DNA of 64,000 bases from Kaiparowitsia implicata GSE-PSE-MK54-09C (GTDB taxonomy: Bacteria; Cyanobacteriota; Cyanobacteriia; Elainellales; Elainellaceae), in contig JAHHHI010000055.1 in the NCBI GenBank assembly GCA_019359435.1, positions 186,001-250,000 on the forward strand, given 5' to 3'. A program made the position numbers and the translations under genes. Shown in pieces: positions 44,148 through 53,685 of this stretch (position 1 is the first letter of the stretch; every line of letters starts with the position of its first letter). The notes beneath the pieces are model-generated. The model ran no database searches and was not told the origin of the DNA. It saw nothing but the letters and a program-made list of their open reading frames with translations.

Positions 44148-44723
44148 ACCCTGAGCGTGAGCTAGCTGTTCTACTGCAAGCACGTGCGGATGTAGGGTGC
44201 CTTGTTCTAATAGCCACTGGCGATAGATGCCGGGCAGCAGCCCGCAGGACACGGGCGGTGTCCAAAATCGGCCCTCGATTTGTACGACTAGGTTAGCAAT
44301 GCAGGATTCTGTGACCTCGCCACGCTCGTTCCACAGTAGGACGTCGCTGTAGTGGGGTGTGGCGGCGATCGCCCGAGCATAGACATCGCGCTGGGTGGTC
44401 TTGTGGTATAGCCAGGGATTGCTAGACTCAACGGGGGCGATTGCCAAGGGAATGCGATAGGGCTGGGGCAGCGGCGTGAGGGGTTGCGCTGTCACAGTCG
44501 GCGTTCCGTCTGGGCTGACCACTAGGTGCACCCGCTGGGGATGGGGCAAAAACTGCTGGCTGGCGTTATGCAGTGCGGCGGCGAGGCGATCGCCTGAGAC
44601 CGCATACCCCAATTGGGCCGCTGATTGCAGCAGTCGAGTTAGATGGCGATCGCCCAAAACATAGCTGTGTTCTGGTTTCCATAGCATCGTTTCTAACAAA
44701 TCGGGCGGCTCGGTTCGATCCAT
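44091..44723 (-). CDS. Aminotransferase class IV, probable aminodeoxychorismate lyase
   Basis: PLP enzyme of 210 residues, probably converting aminodeoxychorismate to p-aminobenzoate for folate. Start PPDLLETMLWKPEHSYVLGDRHLTRL is like PabC or the C-terminal part of PabB-PabC fusions. The PLP lysine lies in YHKTTQRDVYARA, and ESCIANLVV gives the conserved cofactor-binding strand. At 210 residues it is a little short. Its 3' end overlaps the sensor gene by 57 bp on the opposite strand. Branched-chain or D-amino acid aminotransferase activity cannot be excluded. Confidence 0.78.
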   Translation of the reverse strand: MDRTEPPDLLETMLWKPEHSYVLGDRHLTRLLQSAAQLGYAVSGDRLAAALHNASQQFLPHPQRVHLVVSPDGTPTVTAQPLTPLPQPYRIPLAIAPVESSNPWLYHKTTQRDVYARAIAATPHYSDVLLWNERGEVTESCIANLVVQIEGRFWTPPVSCGLLPGIYRQWLLEQGTLHPHVLAVEQLAHAQGLWLVNSVRAMWPIELVGL

Positions 44724-44876
44724 TGCGCACGGAGGATAAAGCGCGTGACTTCTGCAAGGAGCGGCTTTGGGGATTGGGGCAATTTCTTAATCACACACGG
44801 CTGCAGCACAACAGCGCTGCAGCCCCGCTCTGGCAGCGTACCGGATAGAGAACCAAACCCCAAACGAAGGGTTGAC

Positions 44877-46094
44877 CTACTCAGTCGGTATCCCATGCCA
44901 GGGGCTCACTTCAATCACGCCGCTCGGGGTAAATACCACCCGAAACTCTGCAATTGACTCGGGCGGAGGGCTGCCGGCTGGGGTATAGCGCAGGTCGGGC
45001 AGAGGCGTCTCGTTTGCATAGGTGAGTGCGGCGTCATTGCTATACCGGAAGCCTAGAATGTCGCCATCGCCCGCTACGGCCACCCGATACACGAGACTTT
45101 CATCATAGGAGATGTTTCCTCGATCCCACGCGTCTGACAGTTGGTCTCGCAGGTCGAACTTGAGCTGATTGAGCTGATCTAAGTCGGTGATGGGTGGGGC
45201 CGAATCGAGCAGCTGATCCAGCGGAATCGCAGCCGTACCCGTCGTCGTCTCGATTGCGTCAGAATTATTCGTTGAGTCGTCAGATGAGTCGCCAGCAGCA
45301 TCCGCAGAATCTGTGGAACCTGTTGGGGCGATCGCTCCGGATTGGACTGCCCCTGCCCCATCTCCTGCATCAGACGAGTCACCGTCTACGGGAGGAGCGG
45401 CAGGCGGGGTGGTGGGTTGCACCGAGTCAGGCACCGAGTCAGGCGTGGCGTTTTCTGCGGCTGGCTCGGGGCGGGGCTCCGGCACAGGCAGGAAGAATAA
45501 CGCTGCACCGGCTGCAACTAGCCCAATGAATCCGACGGCTGCAGGCACCGCCCGCTTGCTCATCGGTTCATGGGTGCGGGCATAGCGACGCGACACCGAC
45601 GTGGGGTTAAGGGTCAGGCTTGGCAGGGTTTGGCGATCGGTCAAAAACTGATCGACTGCTTCTACCAAATCAAACAGATACACCGTAGGCAAGTCAACCT
45701 GAATCGGTTGTGCACTGGCCTCCGAGGGTTGCGATCCATTGCCATTAGCGGCGGTGGGCATCACCGTCAGCCGGTGCTTGTCAGCCGTCAGCCGTTCTAT
45801 CTTCACGGATGTAGCATTTGCCCCCGAGGCGCTTCCGGGTTGGGTATGGGGGATGCCGCTTAAGATTTCCTGGGCATATTGGCTGACCGTGTTGGACAGA
45901 TTTTCCAGCAGTTCTCTGCCGCCGATGATGGGGGATTCCATCCCGGCCAGATGGCACTCGACCTGCGTCACAATAGACAGGGGCGGACGCCCTGTATTCG
46001 CCATCGATGAGGTGACGGGCGACTGCTTTTCTTCTGCTAGCCCTGCGACCACTAGCTTGCAGTTGGGTAGGGAGTATTCACGCTGAAGAGTCAT
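44877..46094 (-). CDS. DUF4335 domain protein
   Basis: A 405-residue cyanobacterial protein. The N-terminal part (about 1-175) is the DUF4335 domain (REYSLPNCKLVVAGL, LSIVTQVECHLAG, PTVYLFDLVEAVDQFL). One hydrophobic helix (about 185-203, VGFIGLVAAGAALFFLPV) is followed by a long Pro/Ala/Asp/Ser-rich linker (about 205-300), then a C-terminal domain (about 305-405, LDQLNQLKFDLRDQLSDAW, ending EVSPWHGIP). Its ATG overlaps the DUF3038 stop by four bases, so the two are translationally coupled. The linker after the helix suggests a membrane-tethered protein. Function unknown. Confidence 0.8.
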   Translation of the reverse strand: MTLQREYSLPNCKLVVAGLAEEKQSPVTSSMANTGRPPLSIVTQVECHLAGMESPIIGGRELLENLSNTVSQYAQEILSGIPHTQPGSASGANATSVKIERLTADKHRLTVMPTAANGNGSQPSEASAQPIQVDLPTVYLFDLVEAVDQFLTDRQTLPSLTLNPTSVSRRYARTHEPMSKRAVPAAVGFIGLVAAGAALFFLPVPEPRPEPAAENATPDSVPDSVQPTTPPAAPPVDGDSSDAGDGAGAVQSGAIAPTGSTDSADAAGDSSDDSTNNSDAIETTTGTAAIPLDQLLDSAPPITDLDQLNQLKFDLRDQLSDAWDRGNISYDESLVYRVAVAGDGDILGFRYSNDAALTYANETPLPDLRYTPAGSPPPESIAEFRVVFTPSGVIEVSPWHGIPTE

Positions 46095-46699
46095 GCCACA
46101 TCTCCGTCGAACAGGCTAAACCACAGGCGCTGCGACCCCGACACGCCGGTGCAAAACAGCAGCTGATTGAGCAGATTAAGCGCTAGGCTGTTGAGCTTAT
46201 CGTCGTCAGCGTATTCCATCACAGCAGCACGCTTGGGGTTCATGCGTGAGCGGAAATGGGCTCGAAATCGCTCTAAATATTCCGCCAAGCGGTAGGAGGA
46301 TTCAACGGGCAGTTGGCGATCGCTCAATTGCTGATACGTCAGCAGCAGTTGGCGAATGAGCGCGGTTAGCCGACGCGCCAAATTGCAGACCAGCAGCGTC
46401 AGCGCCTTGGCCTCATCTTGAGAGAGCTCGCGACGTTGGCTGCCGTAGCGGCGAAGGGGATTGGCGCAGCGCATGCGCCATAGGCTAACGCGTCCTTTCA
46501 CAATGTCTTGTAAGCCCAACTCTTTTGCCGTTTTGAGCAGGGTTTCAGAGCCATCTAGATCTAGCGCTTCGACGGCGAGCATTAGCATGTCAAGCTGCAC
46601 CCGCGCCCGTTTGGGACAGGAATCGCCAATGCCAGAAATATCGGGCAATGTATCTAAGATGAGTGGGCTAGACCCCACAGGAGGACTATCGACTTGCAT
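46091..46699 (-). CDS. DUF3038 domain protein
   Basis: A 202-residue helical soluble protein restricted to cyanobacteria, as far as I know. Typical segments: RARVQLDMLMLAVEALDLDGSE, VSLWRMRCANPLRR, LLVCNLARRLTALIRQLL, and the C-terminal GVSGSQRLWFSLFDGDVA. The chosen ATG 46699 removes an upstream 29-codon extension without similarity. It precedes and overlaps the DUF4335 gene; this pair is a known neighbour association in cyanobacteria. Function unknown. Confidence 0.8.
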   Translation of the reverse strand: MQVDSPPVGSSPLILDTLPDISGIGDSCPKRARVQLDMLMLAVEALDLDGSETLLKTAKELGLQDIVKGRVSLWRMRCANPLRRYGSQRRELSQDEAKALTLLVCNLARRLTALIRQLLLTYQQLSDRQLPVESSYRLAEYLERFRAHFRSRMNPKRAAVMEYADDDKLNSLALNLLNQLLFCTGVSGSQRLWFSLFDGDVA

Positions 46700-46937
46700 G
46701 AATGACGTAGAACCAGTGCAGGACGGAAATGAGGAGACGCATCGACACGGGAGATAACGATAGAGCGATCGCCCAACCAGCAACAACTATCCTATCTCAG
46801 CCAGGTAAATCCGTGGCTTAATTGGCCCAATGGAATGATGGACATCTCTGAGTCAGTGTGCCCAAATGCGAAGAGATTTCGTCTGTTGCACAGGTTCTCA
46901 AGTGTGGCTGAACTGGGCGATCGCTACGATAGGCCGC

Positions 46938-47065
46938 TAGGGCGTGTCATCAATTCCGACTAAAAGCCTTGTGCTATGGGCATTGCCACACCCGACTCAA
47001 AAACAGGCTAAGGGCTGTGACTATTGATTTTTGAGCCACCAACGGCTAATTGATGACAGCCCCTA
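46938..47065. repeat. TA-flanked MITE-like element, copy 3
   Basis: 128 bp, almost identical to copy 1 at 23230, with the same TAGGGCGTGTCATCAATT ends. Its right-hand terminal TA plus the adjacent base form the TAG stop codon of the DUF427 gene (47063-47065 on the minus strand), so it inserted exactly at that stop. Confidence 0.86.
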
Positions 47066-47347
47066 GGCGTCTACCGTGACCCCGCGCCAAAACGCGACAT
47101 GGCCTTCAATCTGCTTGGCCGCATCTTTGGCTTGGGGGTAGTACCAGGCGGCATCGGTGTTGACCTTTCCATCCACAACCACGTTGTAATAGCTGGCGGT
47201 GCCTTTCCAAGGGCAGGTGGTGTGAGTTGTACTGGGCTGAAAATACTCCGTATGAATTGAGTCCATCGGAAAGTACTGATTGCCTTCAACTACGACGCAC
47301 TGCTCGCTTTCGGCTAGTACTGCACCATTCCAAGTCGCTTTGGGCAT
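47063..47347 (-). CDS. DUF427 family protein
   Basis: A 94-residue single-domain DUF427 protein. Recognisable: MPKATWNGAVLAESEQCVVVEGNQYFP, then the conserved TTCPWKGTASYYNVVVDG and AAWYYPQAKDAAKQIEGHVAFW. The fold is a small beta barrel; biochemical function is unknown. The C-terminus WRGVTVDA is close to the normal family end, so the MITE that supplies its stop codon has cost little or nothing. Monocistronic. Confidence 0.87.
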   Translation of the reverse strand: MPKATWNGAVLAESEQCVVVEGNQYFPMDSIHTEYFQPSTTHTTCPWKGTASYYNVVVDGKVNTDAAWYYPQAKDAAKQIEGHVAFWRGVTVDA

Positions 47348-47630
47348 AGCTTCTACAGCCTTATTCTATGTTTGCTAAGGATTTTTGATTGGCACTGTGC
47401 CAGGTGAATTTCTGAGCTGTGCCAACTCACATTCTAGCGCTCTCAATTCTAAGCTAGCGATAGAGTTTGGATATCAAGGATACTGTTTTAAATTGCTTCC
47501 TCCTATGGAGTGAGCTGATGGTATGAATTGATGTATCGACGGGTTGGGGTTTTTGTTCGCGGCATTATTTAATGGCCTTAGGCGGGACTATCCCTAAACA
47601 AACAGGCACTATACGGGTGAGGTGAGGGCT

Positions 47631-49544
47631 GTGGCTACGACTTCTGCGGCGATCGCACTAAAAGATAATCCCAAGTATTACGAGCAGGTGCAGTCTATTC
47701 CCGAAATGTGGGCGATCGCCGCACAGCGATTTAGCTCGGTGCTGGCACTGCACGATCCCCATGCTGAACCCGCGGTCAAGCTAACCTTTGGCGAGCTGCA
47801 TCAACAGATTCAGCAATTTGCCAGTGGCTTGCAGGCGTTAGGCATTCAGCCGGGACAGCACATTGCGCTGTTCTCCGACAACCAGCCTCGCTGGATGATC
47901 GCCGACCAAGGCATTATGGCGGTGGGCGGCGTGGATGCGGTACGGGGCTCTCAGGCTGCCCCCGATGAACTGCGCTATATCCTCAGCCATAGTGATAGCG
48001 TGGCGATGGTGGTGCAGGATGTGGACACGCTGAACAAGCTGTTGACGGGTGAACCGCTGCCCGTATCCCTCGTGGTGCTGCTGTCAGACGAAGCACCCCC
48101 AGAGGTGCCAGGCATCAAAATCCTCAACTTTACTCAGTTGATGCAGCTGGGCAGTGGTCAGCCCTTCCAGCCCGTCGCAATCGCACGCGACGCGTTAGCA
48201 ACGCTGATGTATACCTCGGGAACCTCTGGTCAGCCCAAGGGCGTGATGCTCACTCAGGCCAACTTGCTGGCGCAGGTTGCGGGGGCGAGTACAGTGGTAG
48301 ATCTCAAGCCGGGCGATCGCGTCCTCAGCATTCTCCCCATTTGGCACTGCTATGAACGCAGCTTTGAGTACTTCGTTTTTGCCAATGGCTGCTCGCAAAC
48401 CTATACCAACATTCGCTTTGTCAAAAAAGACATTAAAGATTATCAGCCCAACTATATGGTGGGCGTGCCTCGCCTGTGGGACTCGATCTATGAAGGCATT
48501 CAGAAGCAATTTCGGGATCAGCCTGCGAACAAGCAAAAGCTGGTGAAATTCTTTTTGGAGAAGAGCGATCGCTTTGTTAAAGCGCGCCGCACGGTGCAGG
48601 GGCTTAGTATTGATAACTTGACGCCTTCGCCCTTTAATCGGGTTGAAGCGGCAATTCAGATGGCAGTCCTTGCCCCGCTGCATGCTCTGGGTAACAAACT
48701 GGTCTACCAAAAAGTTCGGGATGGCTTGGGTGGGCAACTCAAATTTGTGGTGAGCGGTGGCGGCTCCATTGCTGAGCATTTGGAAGACTTTTATGAAATC
48801 GTCAATATCACCATTCTCAGCGGCTATGGATTGACGGAAACAGCCCCCATTACCCATGTGCGACGCCCCCAGCGCAACCTGCGCGGAGCCGATGGGCAGC
48901 CGCTGCCCCATACCGAAACCCGCATTGTGGATCCAGAAACTCGAAAAGATTTGCCTGTTGGCCAACAGGGGCTGATCTTGATTCGGGGACGGCAGGTGAT
49001 GCAGGGCTACTACAAAAATCCAGAAGCAACCCACAAGGCCATTGATGCAGAGGGCTGGTTTGATACGGGCGATCTGGGTTGGACGACGCCCCAAGGCGAT
49101 CTCACTATTTCGGGCCGGGCCAAAGATACGATTGTGCTGACCAGTGGCGAAAACATTGAGCCATTGCCCATCGAAAATGCCTGCATGCGCAGCCCGTATA
49201 TCGACCAGATCATGCTAGTGGGGCAAGACCAGAAAACTCTAGGAGCGCTGGTTGTGCCCAATCATGAGGCTCTGCAACAGTGGGCGACAACGCAGCCTGG
49301 GGTAACCGTGGAGGGCGATCGCACCGATTTGACTCACAAGGCGGTGCAAGACCTGTTTCGCAAAGAGCTCAATCGCGAAGTCACGCAGCGCCCCGGCTAC
49401 CGCCCGGATGAGCGCATTGGGGTCTTCCGCTTGTTGGATGAGCCCTTTAGCATTGAAAACGGCATGTTGACCCAAACTCTAAAAGTCAAACGCCCCGTTG
49501 TGATGGATCACTATGGCAGTATGATCAACGATATGTTTGGCTGA
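47631..49544 (+). CDS. AMP-dependent long-chain acyl-ACP/CoA synthetase
   Basis: Activates free fatty acids through an acyl-adenylate; in cyanobacteria the single enzyme of this type acts as acyl-ACP synthetase that recycles fatty acids. About 637 residues. P-loop-like AMP motif TLMYTSGTSGQPKGVMLT (about 190-207), YGLTETAPITH (about 400) and GWFDTGDLGWTTPQGDLTISGRAKD (about 480-505) are complete. GTG 47631 has GAGG eight bases upstream and is preferred over GTG 47622. Whether it prefers ACP or CoA cannot be seen from sequence. Confidence 0.9.
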   Translation: MATTSAAIALKDNPKYYEQVQSIPEMWAIAAQRFSSVLALHDPHAEPAVKLTFGELHQQIQQFASGLQALGIQPGQHIALFSDNQPRWMIADQGIMAVGGVDAVRGSQAAPDELRYILSHSDSVAMVVQDVDTLNKLLTGEPLPVSLVVLLSDEAPPEVPGIKILNFTQLMQLGSGQPFQPVAIARDALATLMYTSGTSGQPKGVMLTQANLLAQVAGASTVVDLKPGDRVLSILPIWHCYERSFEYFVFANGCSQTYTNIRFVKKDIKDYQPNYMVGVPRLWDSIYEGIQKQFRDQPANKQKLVKFFLEKSDRFVKARRTVQGLSIDNLTPSPFNRVEAAIQMAVLAPLHALGNKLVYQKVRDGLGGQLKFVVSGGGSIAEHLEDFYEIVNITILSGYGLTETAPITHVRRPQRNLRGADGQPLPHTETRIVDPETRKDLPVGQQGLILIRGRQVMQGYYKNPEATHKAIDAEGWFDTGDLGWTTPQGDLTISGRAKDTIVLTSGENIEPLPIENACMRSPYIDQIMLVGQDQKTLGALVVPNHEALQQWATTQPGVTVEGDRTDLTHKAVQDLFRKELNREVTQRPGYRPDERIGVFRLLDEPFSIENGMLTQTLKVKRPVVMDHYGSMINDMFG

Positions 49545-49751
49545 TTTCCATAGCCTTCTCGTTACTCCATCCCTAGAGACTTCATCCATAGGAATGGGCT
49601 AAGTAAATGCGAGGCGTTTCACTCAGCGGTTGGCTTCAAACCAAGCGAACTTTGGGTCAATGGTGGGATTGAGCCAGCATACGTGGTGGGGTTTCTCGTT
49701 TGACGCCCCATGTCCTGCAACGTTGTTTTGTGCTGAGTTTAGTGTCATCGC

Positions 49752-50201
49752 ATGGATCTTCCCAATCCCCATTTGTTGCTCAAACGCCCGATTAATATCA
49801 AAGTGATTGTCACGCCTCGCTGGAAGGAAGATGTTCAGCAGCAGCTTCAGGCCCAAATCAATCAGTTGGATGGGCAACTGCAGCAGCTAGAGCCCCAGGC
49901 GCAGCGGATGATTTCTGAGTTGGAGAAACAAGGGCCGGGTGCTGTGAATCCGGCGATCGCCCAGCAAATCAGCAACATCCAGCTTCAGCTCAACCAAAAG
50001 AAGACGGAAATCCTAGAGCGCAAGAACCAAATTTTGCAAGAGCTGCAAAAGGTGCAGTTGCTCAGCGATGGGCAAGAAGTGCCCCAAGGCCAGATAGAAA
50101 GCTTTTTTCGGCTCGAAAAGGGCGATAACTTCGTGAGCAAGCTCCAGGTCGAAATTGTCTTGAAGGACGGCATTGTCGAAGAAATTCGTGGCGATGTGTA
50201 G
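49752..50201 (+). CDS. YlqD family protein
   Basis: A 149-residue protein: N-terminal strand (LKRPINIKVIVTPRWKEDV), a long coiled coil (about 28-100, rich in Gln/Leu, QLQQLEPQAQRMISELEKQG), and a C-terminal small beta domain (FFRLEKGDNFVSKLQVEIVLKDGIVEEI). This is the layout of YlqD family members. Function is unknown. It follows the acyl synthetase gene by 207 bp on the same strand; a shared transcript is possible but not evident. Confidence 0.8.
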   Translation: MDLPNPHLLLKRPINIKVIVTPRWKEDVQQQLQAQINQLDGQLQQLEPQAQRMISELEKQGPGAVNPAIAQQISNIQLQLNQKKTEILERKNQILQELQKVQLLSDGQEVPQGQIESFFRLEKGDNFVSKLQVEIVLKDGIVEEIRGDV

Positions 50202-50260
50202 GATTTGGCCTCTCTACTGCTCGCAACCTGGGCAGCCGGGTACAGGACTTTGTTGAACTA

Positions 50261-50312
50261 ACGTCATCCCTCAGCTTGGGTTAAACAAATTTAAGCGTAT
50301 CCCGAATTCACG
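50261..50312. repeat. Minimal family 1 element without inner hairpins
   Basis: Diverged 52-bp copy with left end ACGTCATCCCTCAGCTTGGG and right end ATCCCGAATTCACG, like the other hairpin-less copies at 13953 and 57427. It sits between the YlqD and menF genes, which converge here, and abuts the menF stop. Confidence 0.55.
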
Positions 50313-51803
50313 CTACACCAAGGCTTTGAGTAGGGCCTGCAGCTTTAGCTTGACCTCTGCCAGTTCTCGATCGGGGTCTGACCCAGCGACGATGCCTGCT
50401 CCGGCAAACAGCCGGGCATGGCAGCCGTTGATCAGTGCTGAGCGGATGCCTACGATAAACTCGGCGTTGCCGTCGCTGTCGACCCAGCCTAGAGGGGCCG
50501 CATAGAGCGATCGCCCGAAGGGTTCATAGCGGCGAATTAGCGCACAGGCGCGATCGCGGGGCATGCCTGCTACCGCTGGCGTGGGGTGCAGCATAGCCAG
50601 AATCTCTAACGGGTGGCAGTGCGCCGGAATGGTGCCCCAGATGGGGGTGTGCAGGTGCTGAATGTTAGACAGTTTCAGCAGTTGGGGCTGCGCTGCTGAT
50701 TCTGGCGTGATGTTTAACTGTTGCAGGCGATCGCGCAAAAAATCCACCACTAGCTGGTGTTCGTGACGTTCTTTGGCGCTGTTGAGCAGGCGATCGCCCA
50801 GGGTCGCATCCTCCTGCTGTGACGCACCCCGAGGGGCCGAGCCCGCTAGCGCATCCGTCATGAGCCGTCGATTGCGCACTCGCAGCAGCAGCTCTGGGCT
50901 AGCGCCTAGAAAGGTTTGCCCTTGCCCATTGCGGGTGGAAAACACAAAACAGTCGGGATGGATCTGTCGCAGATTATCCAGCGATTGTAGCCAGTCAAAG
51001 GGAAAGGGCGACTCGGCATCGACTGCATGAGACAGCACTAATTTCTCTAGCCCGTGATGGCGCAGAGCCGGTAATGCTGTGGCCACCGTAGCCCGAAAGT
51101 CATTCACATCCGCCCAGCGCCAAGTAGCAGGCGATCGCCCATGCGGTAGGCGCACGATGCCGGGTGCGATCGCCCGAATGCGGCAGTATTGCTGCCAGAT
51201 TTGCTCGGTTAGTCGGGGTAGGTGGGCGGGTATGGGCAGCGTCACCGTGGCGATCGCCCAGCCCTGGTTTCCCTGACGGATAATTTGCCAGGCGGGCAGC
51301 ACGGCCTCTGCCGCTGCAAAGCCGCCGTCACGTTCGCCCCCATCGCCCTCATTAAAGAAGGTAAAGCGGCAAAACACGCGCGGTGCGGGACAGCGTCCCT
51401 GACTGAGCAGCAACGGAGCCGCCGCGGTGGCAAAGCGTTGAATTGCCGCAAACCGCGTCGGGCCTCCTCGCCCCGGCACGCAGCAGGTTTCTACGTCACC
51501 AAATGCTGCGATCGCCATGTGTGCCGCAGGATGTTCCAAATACCAATGGGGTGCGGTTGCTGGGGCGATCGCCTGCAGCACCGCGAGGGGATCGACTGGG
51601 CCGAGTTCTAACGCGACTGCCACTCGCTGCCCGATTGCCTGGGTTGCTGCTGCGCCCTGCAAACGAGACACCAACCATTGAAACAGCGGAGTGCAATCCT
51701 GACGGACGGGAGCAGAATCGGGTGCAACTGGCATGGGTTGAGAATCAAACAAAGAGAGCTGAGGGGGGAACGCAGGATTGACACCGCTGAAGCAATCACT
51801 CAT
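50313..51803 (-). CDS. menF: Isochorismate synthase MenF
   Basis: Converts chorismate to isochorismate, the first committed step of phylloquinone synthesis. 496 residues from MSDCFSGVNPAFP. The chorismate-binding domain fills the C-terminal 260 residues: LEKLVLSHAVD, FVFSTRNGQGQTFLGASPELLLR, TDALAGSAPRG, ERHEHQLVVDFL, HLHTPIWG, LHPTPAVAGMPRD and a final RLFAGAGIVAGSDPDRELAEV. The frame extends 52 codons upstream, in sequence without similarity. Divergent from menA (387 bp), so the two phylloquinone genes probably share a control region. Confidence 0.92.
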   Translation of the reverse strand: MSDCFSGVNPAFPPQLSLFDSQPMPVAPDSAPVRQDCTPLFQWLVSRLQGAAATQAIGQRVAVALELGPVDPLAVLQAIAPATAPHWYLEHPAAHMAIAAFGDVETCCVPGRGGPTRFAAIQRFATAAAPLLLSQGRCPAPRVFCRFTFFNEGDGGERDGGFAAAEAVLPAWQIIRQGNQGWAIATVTLPIPAHLPRLTEQIWQQYCRIRAIAPGIVRLPHGRSPATWRWADVNDFRATVATALPALRHHGLEKLVLSHAVDAESPFPFDWLQSLDNLRQIHPDCFVFSTRNGQGQTFLGASPELLLRVRNRRLMTDALAGSAPRGASQQEDATLGDRLLNSAKERHEHQLVVDFLRDRLQQLNITPESAAQPQLLKLSNIQHLHTPIWGTIPAHCHPLEILAMLHPTPAVAGMPRDRACALIRRYEPFGRSLYAAPLGWVDSDGNAEFIVGIRSALINGCHARLFAGAGIVAGSDPDRELAEVKLKLQALLKALV

Positions 51804-52190
51804 GGGCCGCTTAATTCGCGGATGCGATCGCCCAAAAGCCTGAATATACAACCCATTAGAGCGATCGCCCTGTCTACTACAGGTAACACACTTGGCGGGC
51901 GCAAGCCAGCCGTGCACTGGGCCAACTCGTGCTCCTCTCTCCCTGACTATCCTGCGCATCTAAGATGGCAAAACCCTTATGTTGTCGGCAGTTTGCGCCT
52001 TGACTAAAGCTGGGCTAGAGGGGGTGTACTAAATAACTCTTTACAGTTTCACGGCTGTGGCTCGTATCGGGGAAGACGCCAAGCGCCCTAGAATTTGGAT
52101 AGACGCAGGCGCTAGCCCCGATCCTGAAGCTGTCGGTCAACTGCGCTCTCTCCTGTATTGCTGCTACTGCTGCCCGTTCATCCACAAAGC

Positions 52191-53129
52191 ATGACCCTCA
52201 AGCCAGTCCCCTATAACCAACCGGATGCGTCGCCTACCGCAGCCCCGTCTAAAACCTTGTGGATGGCAGCCATTAAGCCGCCCATGTATAGCGTTGCCAT
52301 TATGCCCATTGCGCTGGGTACGGCGATCGCAGCATATCAAACTCGACAGTTTTCGCTCTCCATTTTTATAACCTTTCTGCTGTCGGCCATTCTAATTTTG
52401 GCTTGGGAAAACTTCACCAATGACGTGTTTGATGCAGACACCGGCATCGATCACAACAAGCGCCATTCCCTTGTCAATTTGACGGGCAATAAGCCGCTGA
52501 TCTTTTGGCTGGGGAACCTGTGCTTGGCGCTGGGGATTGGGGGGATTGGGGCGATCGCCCTGTGGCAGCAGAGTCCGATGGTCTTAGGGTTGATTGGGCT
52601 GTGCTGCGTACTTGGTTATCTCTATCAAGGCCCGCCCTTTCGCCTGGGCTACCGAGGGCTGGGCGAGGTGCTGTGCTTTTTTGCCTTTGGCCCGCTCGCG
52701 GTTGAAGCCGCCTACTACAGTCAGGCGCAGGCTTTCTCTGGAGTGGCGCTCGTGGCTTCGCTGATTCTCGGGGTAAGCACCAGCCTAATTTTGTTTTGCT
52801 CGCACTTTCATCAAGTGGAAGACGATCAGGCGGCGGGCAAGCGATCGCCCATTGTGCGTTTAGGCACCCACCGCAGTGCCCAACTTCTGCCTTGGCTGTG
52901 CGGTAGTGTGCTTGGGCTAACGCTGGCGGGCGTAGCGTTTGGGTGGTTTCCGTTGGGTGTGCTGCTGGCGATCGCCAGTGCACCCACTGCCATCAAGCTT
53001 TGTCGTCATGTGTCTACCTATCACGCCCAGGCCAGTCGCGTCAGCAACTGCAAGTTCATAGCGGTGTCATTTCATTTTTGGAGTGGGCTACTCCTGTGTG
53101 TTGGGTTTCTGTTAGGCATGCCAGGGTAG
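52191..53129 (+). CDS. menA: 2-carboxy-1,4-naphthoquinone phytyltransferase MenA
   Basis: Integral membrane UbiA-family prenyltransferase that attaches the phytyl chain to DHNA in phylloquinone synthesis. 312 residues with eight to nine hydrophobic helices. First Asp-rich motif NDVFDADTGID (about 82-92) binds Mg-diphosphate; second at FHQVEDDQAAGKRSP (about 215-225). ATG 52191 is chosen over the frame's upstream codon. Divergently transcribed from menF. Confidence 0.93.
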   Translation: MTLKPVPYNQPDASPTAAPSKTLWMAAIKPPMYSVAIMPIALGTAIAAYQTRQFSLSIFITFLLSAILILAWENFTNDVFDADTGIDHNKRHSLVNLTGNKPLIFWLGNLCLALGIGGIGAIALWQQSPMVLGLIGLCCVLGYLYQGPPFRLGYRGLGEVLCFFAFGPLAVEAAYYSQAQAFSGVALVASLILGVSTSLILFCSHFHQVEDDQAAGKRSPIVRLGTHRSAQLLPWLCGSVLGLTLAGVAFGWFPLGVLLAIASAPTAIKLCRHVSTYHAQASRVSNCKFIAVSFHFWSGLLLCVGFLLGMPG

Positions 53130-53469
53130 ACGCAGCTCAACTGGATTCAACGCAGTGCTAGTGGGGGTCAGGGCCGATTAGCGGTCACAGTTCCACACTC
53201 AAGAGCCTCCCAAGATCTTTGGAAATGCCAATAGGCTCATTTAGTTGTGCATGTCTTGCAACTGTCTTATATAAAATCCGGTTGATCGACCGCAATAAAA
53301 TTAGCTGAAAGCCTGGTTATGAATGAATCGCAGCTATGGGCAACTAGAAGGATTTGATATTACAACTGCCTTGCAACTGGCGCATCGGTGGCGCATCGGT
53401 TCGGATCAATGGTCTTGTGGAACCCAAGCTGTGTGGGGAGGCCATAAGACTTATTAATCCACTAATGCG

Positions 53470-53578
53470 ACGTCAGTTCGGTAAATCCCTGCCATCGTGC
53501 TGTACGCGTCGCGCGCAGCACGGTTTAGCGTTGTTGAAGCCTTATACTGCGGGCTGCAACAACGCGATTGAACTCACG
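53470..53578. repeat. Palindromic element, family 1 (diverged, GTGCTG variant)
   Basis: 109 bp from ACGTCAGTTCGG to TGAACTCACG. First hairpin core CGTGCTG ... CAGCACG, second GCGTTGTTG ... CAACAACGC. The arms resemble those at 1509 and 57196. It sits in the 555-bp gap between menA and ald, which has no other feature. Confidence 0.7.
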
Positions 53579-53685
53579 CTAATTTAGAGTGTGAATTGAA
53601 GGACAGATTCGGGTTTGTGGGCGATCGCACATTCACACTTGAATGAAGCCACACTGAGCTACCGGGCTAACCAAAGAGGAAAAAT

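Noticed and set aside
48195-49094. 299-codon frame opposite the acyl-ACP synthetase gene
   Set aside because: Long but purely antisense to a conserved domain; no similarity.
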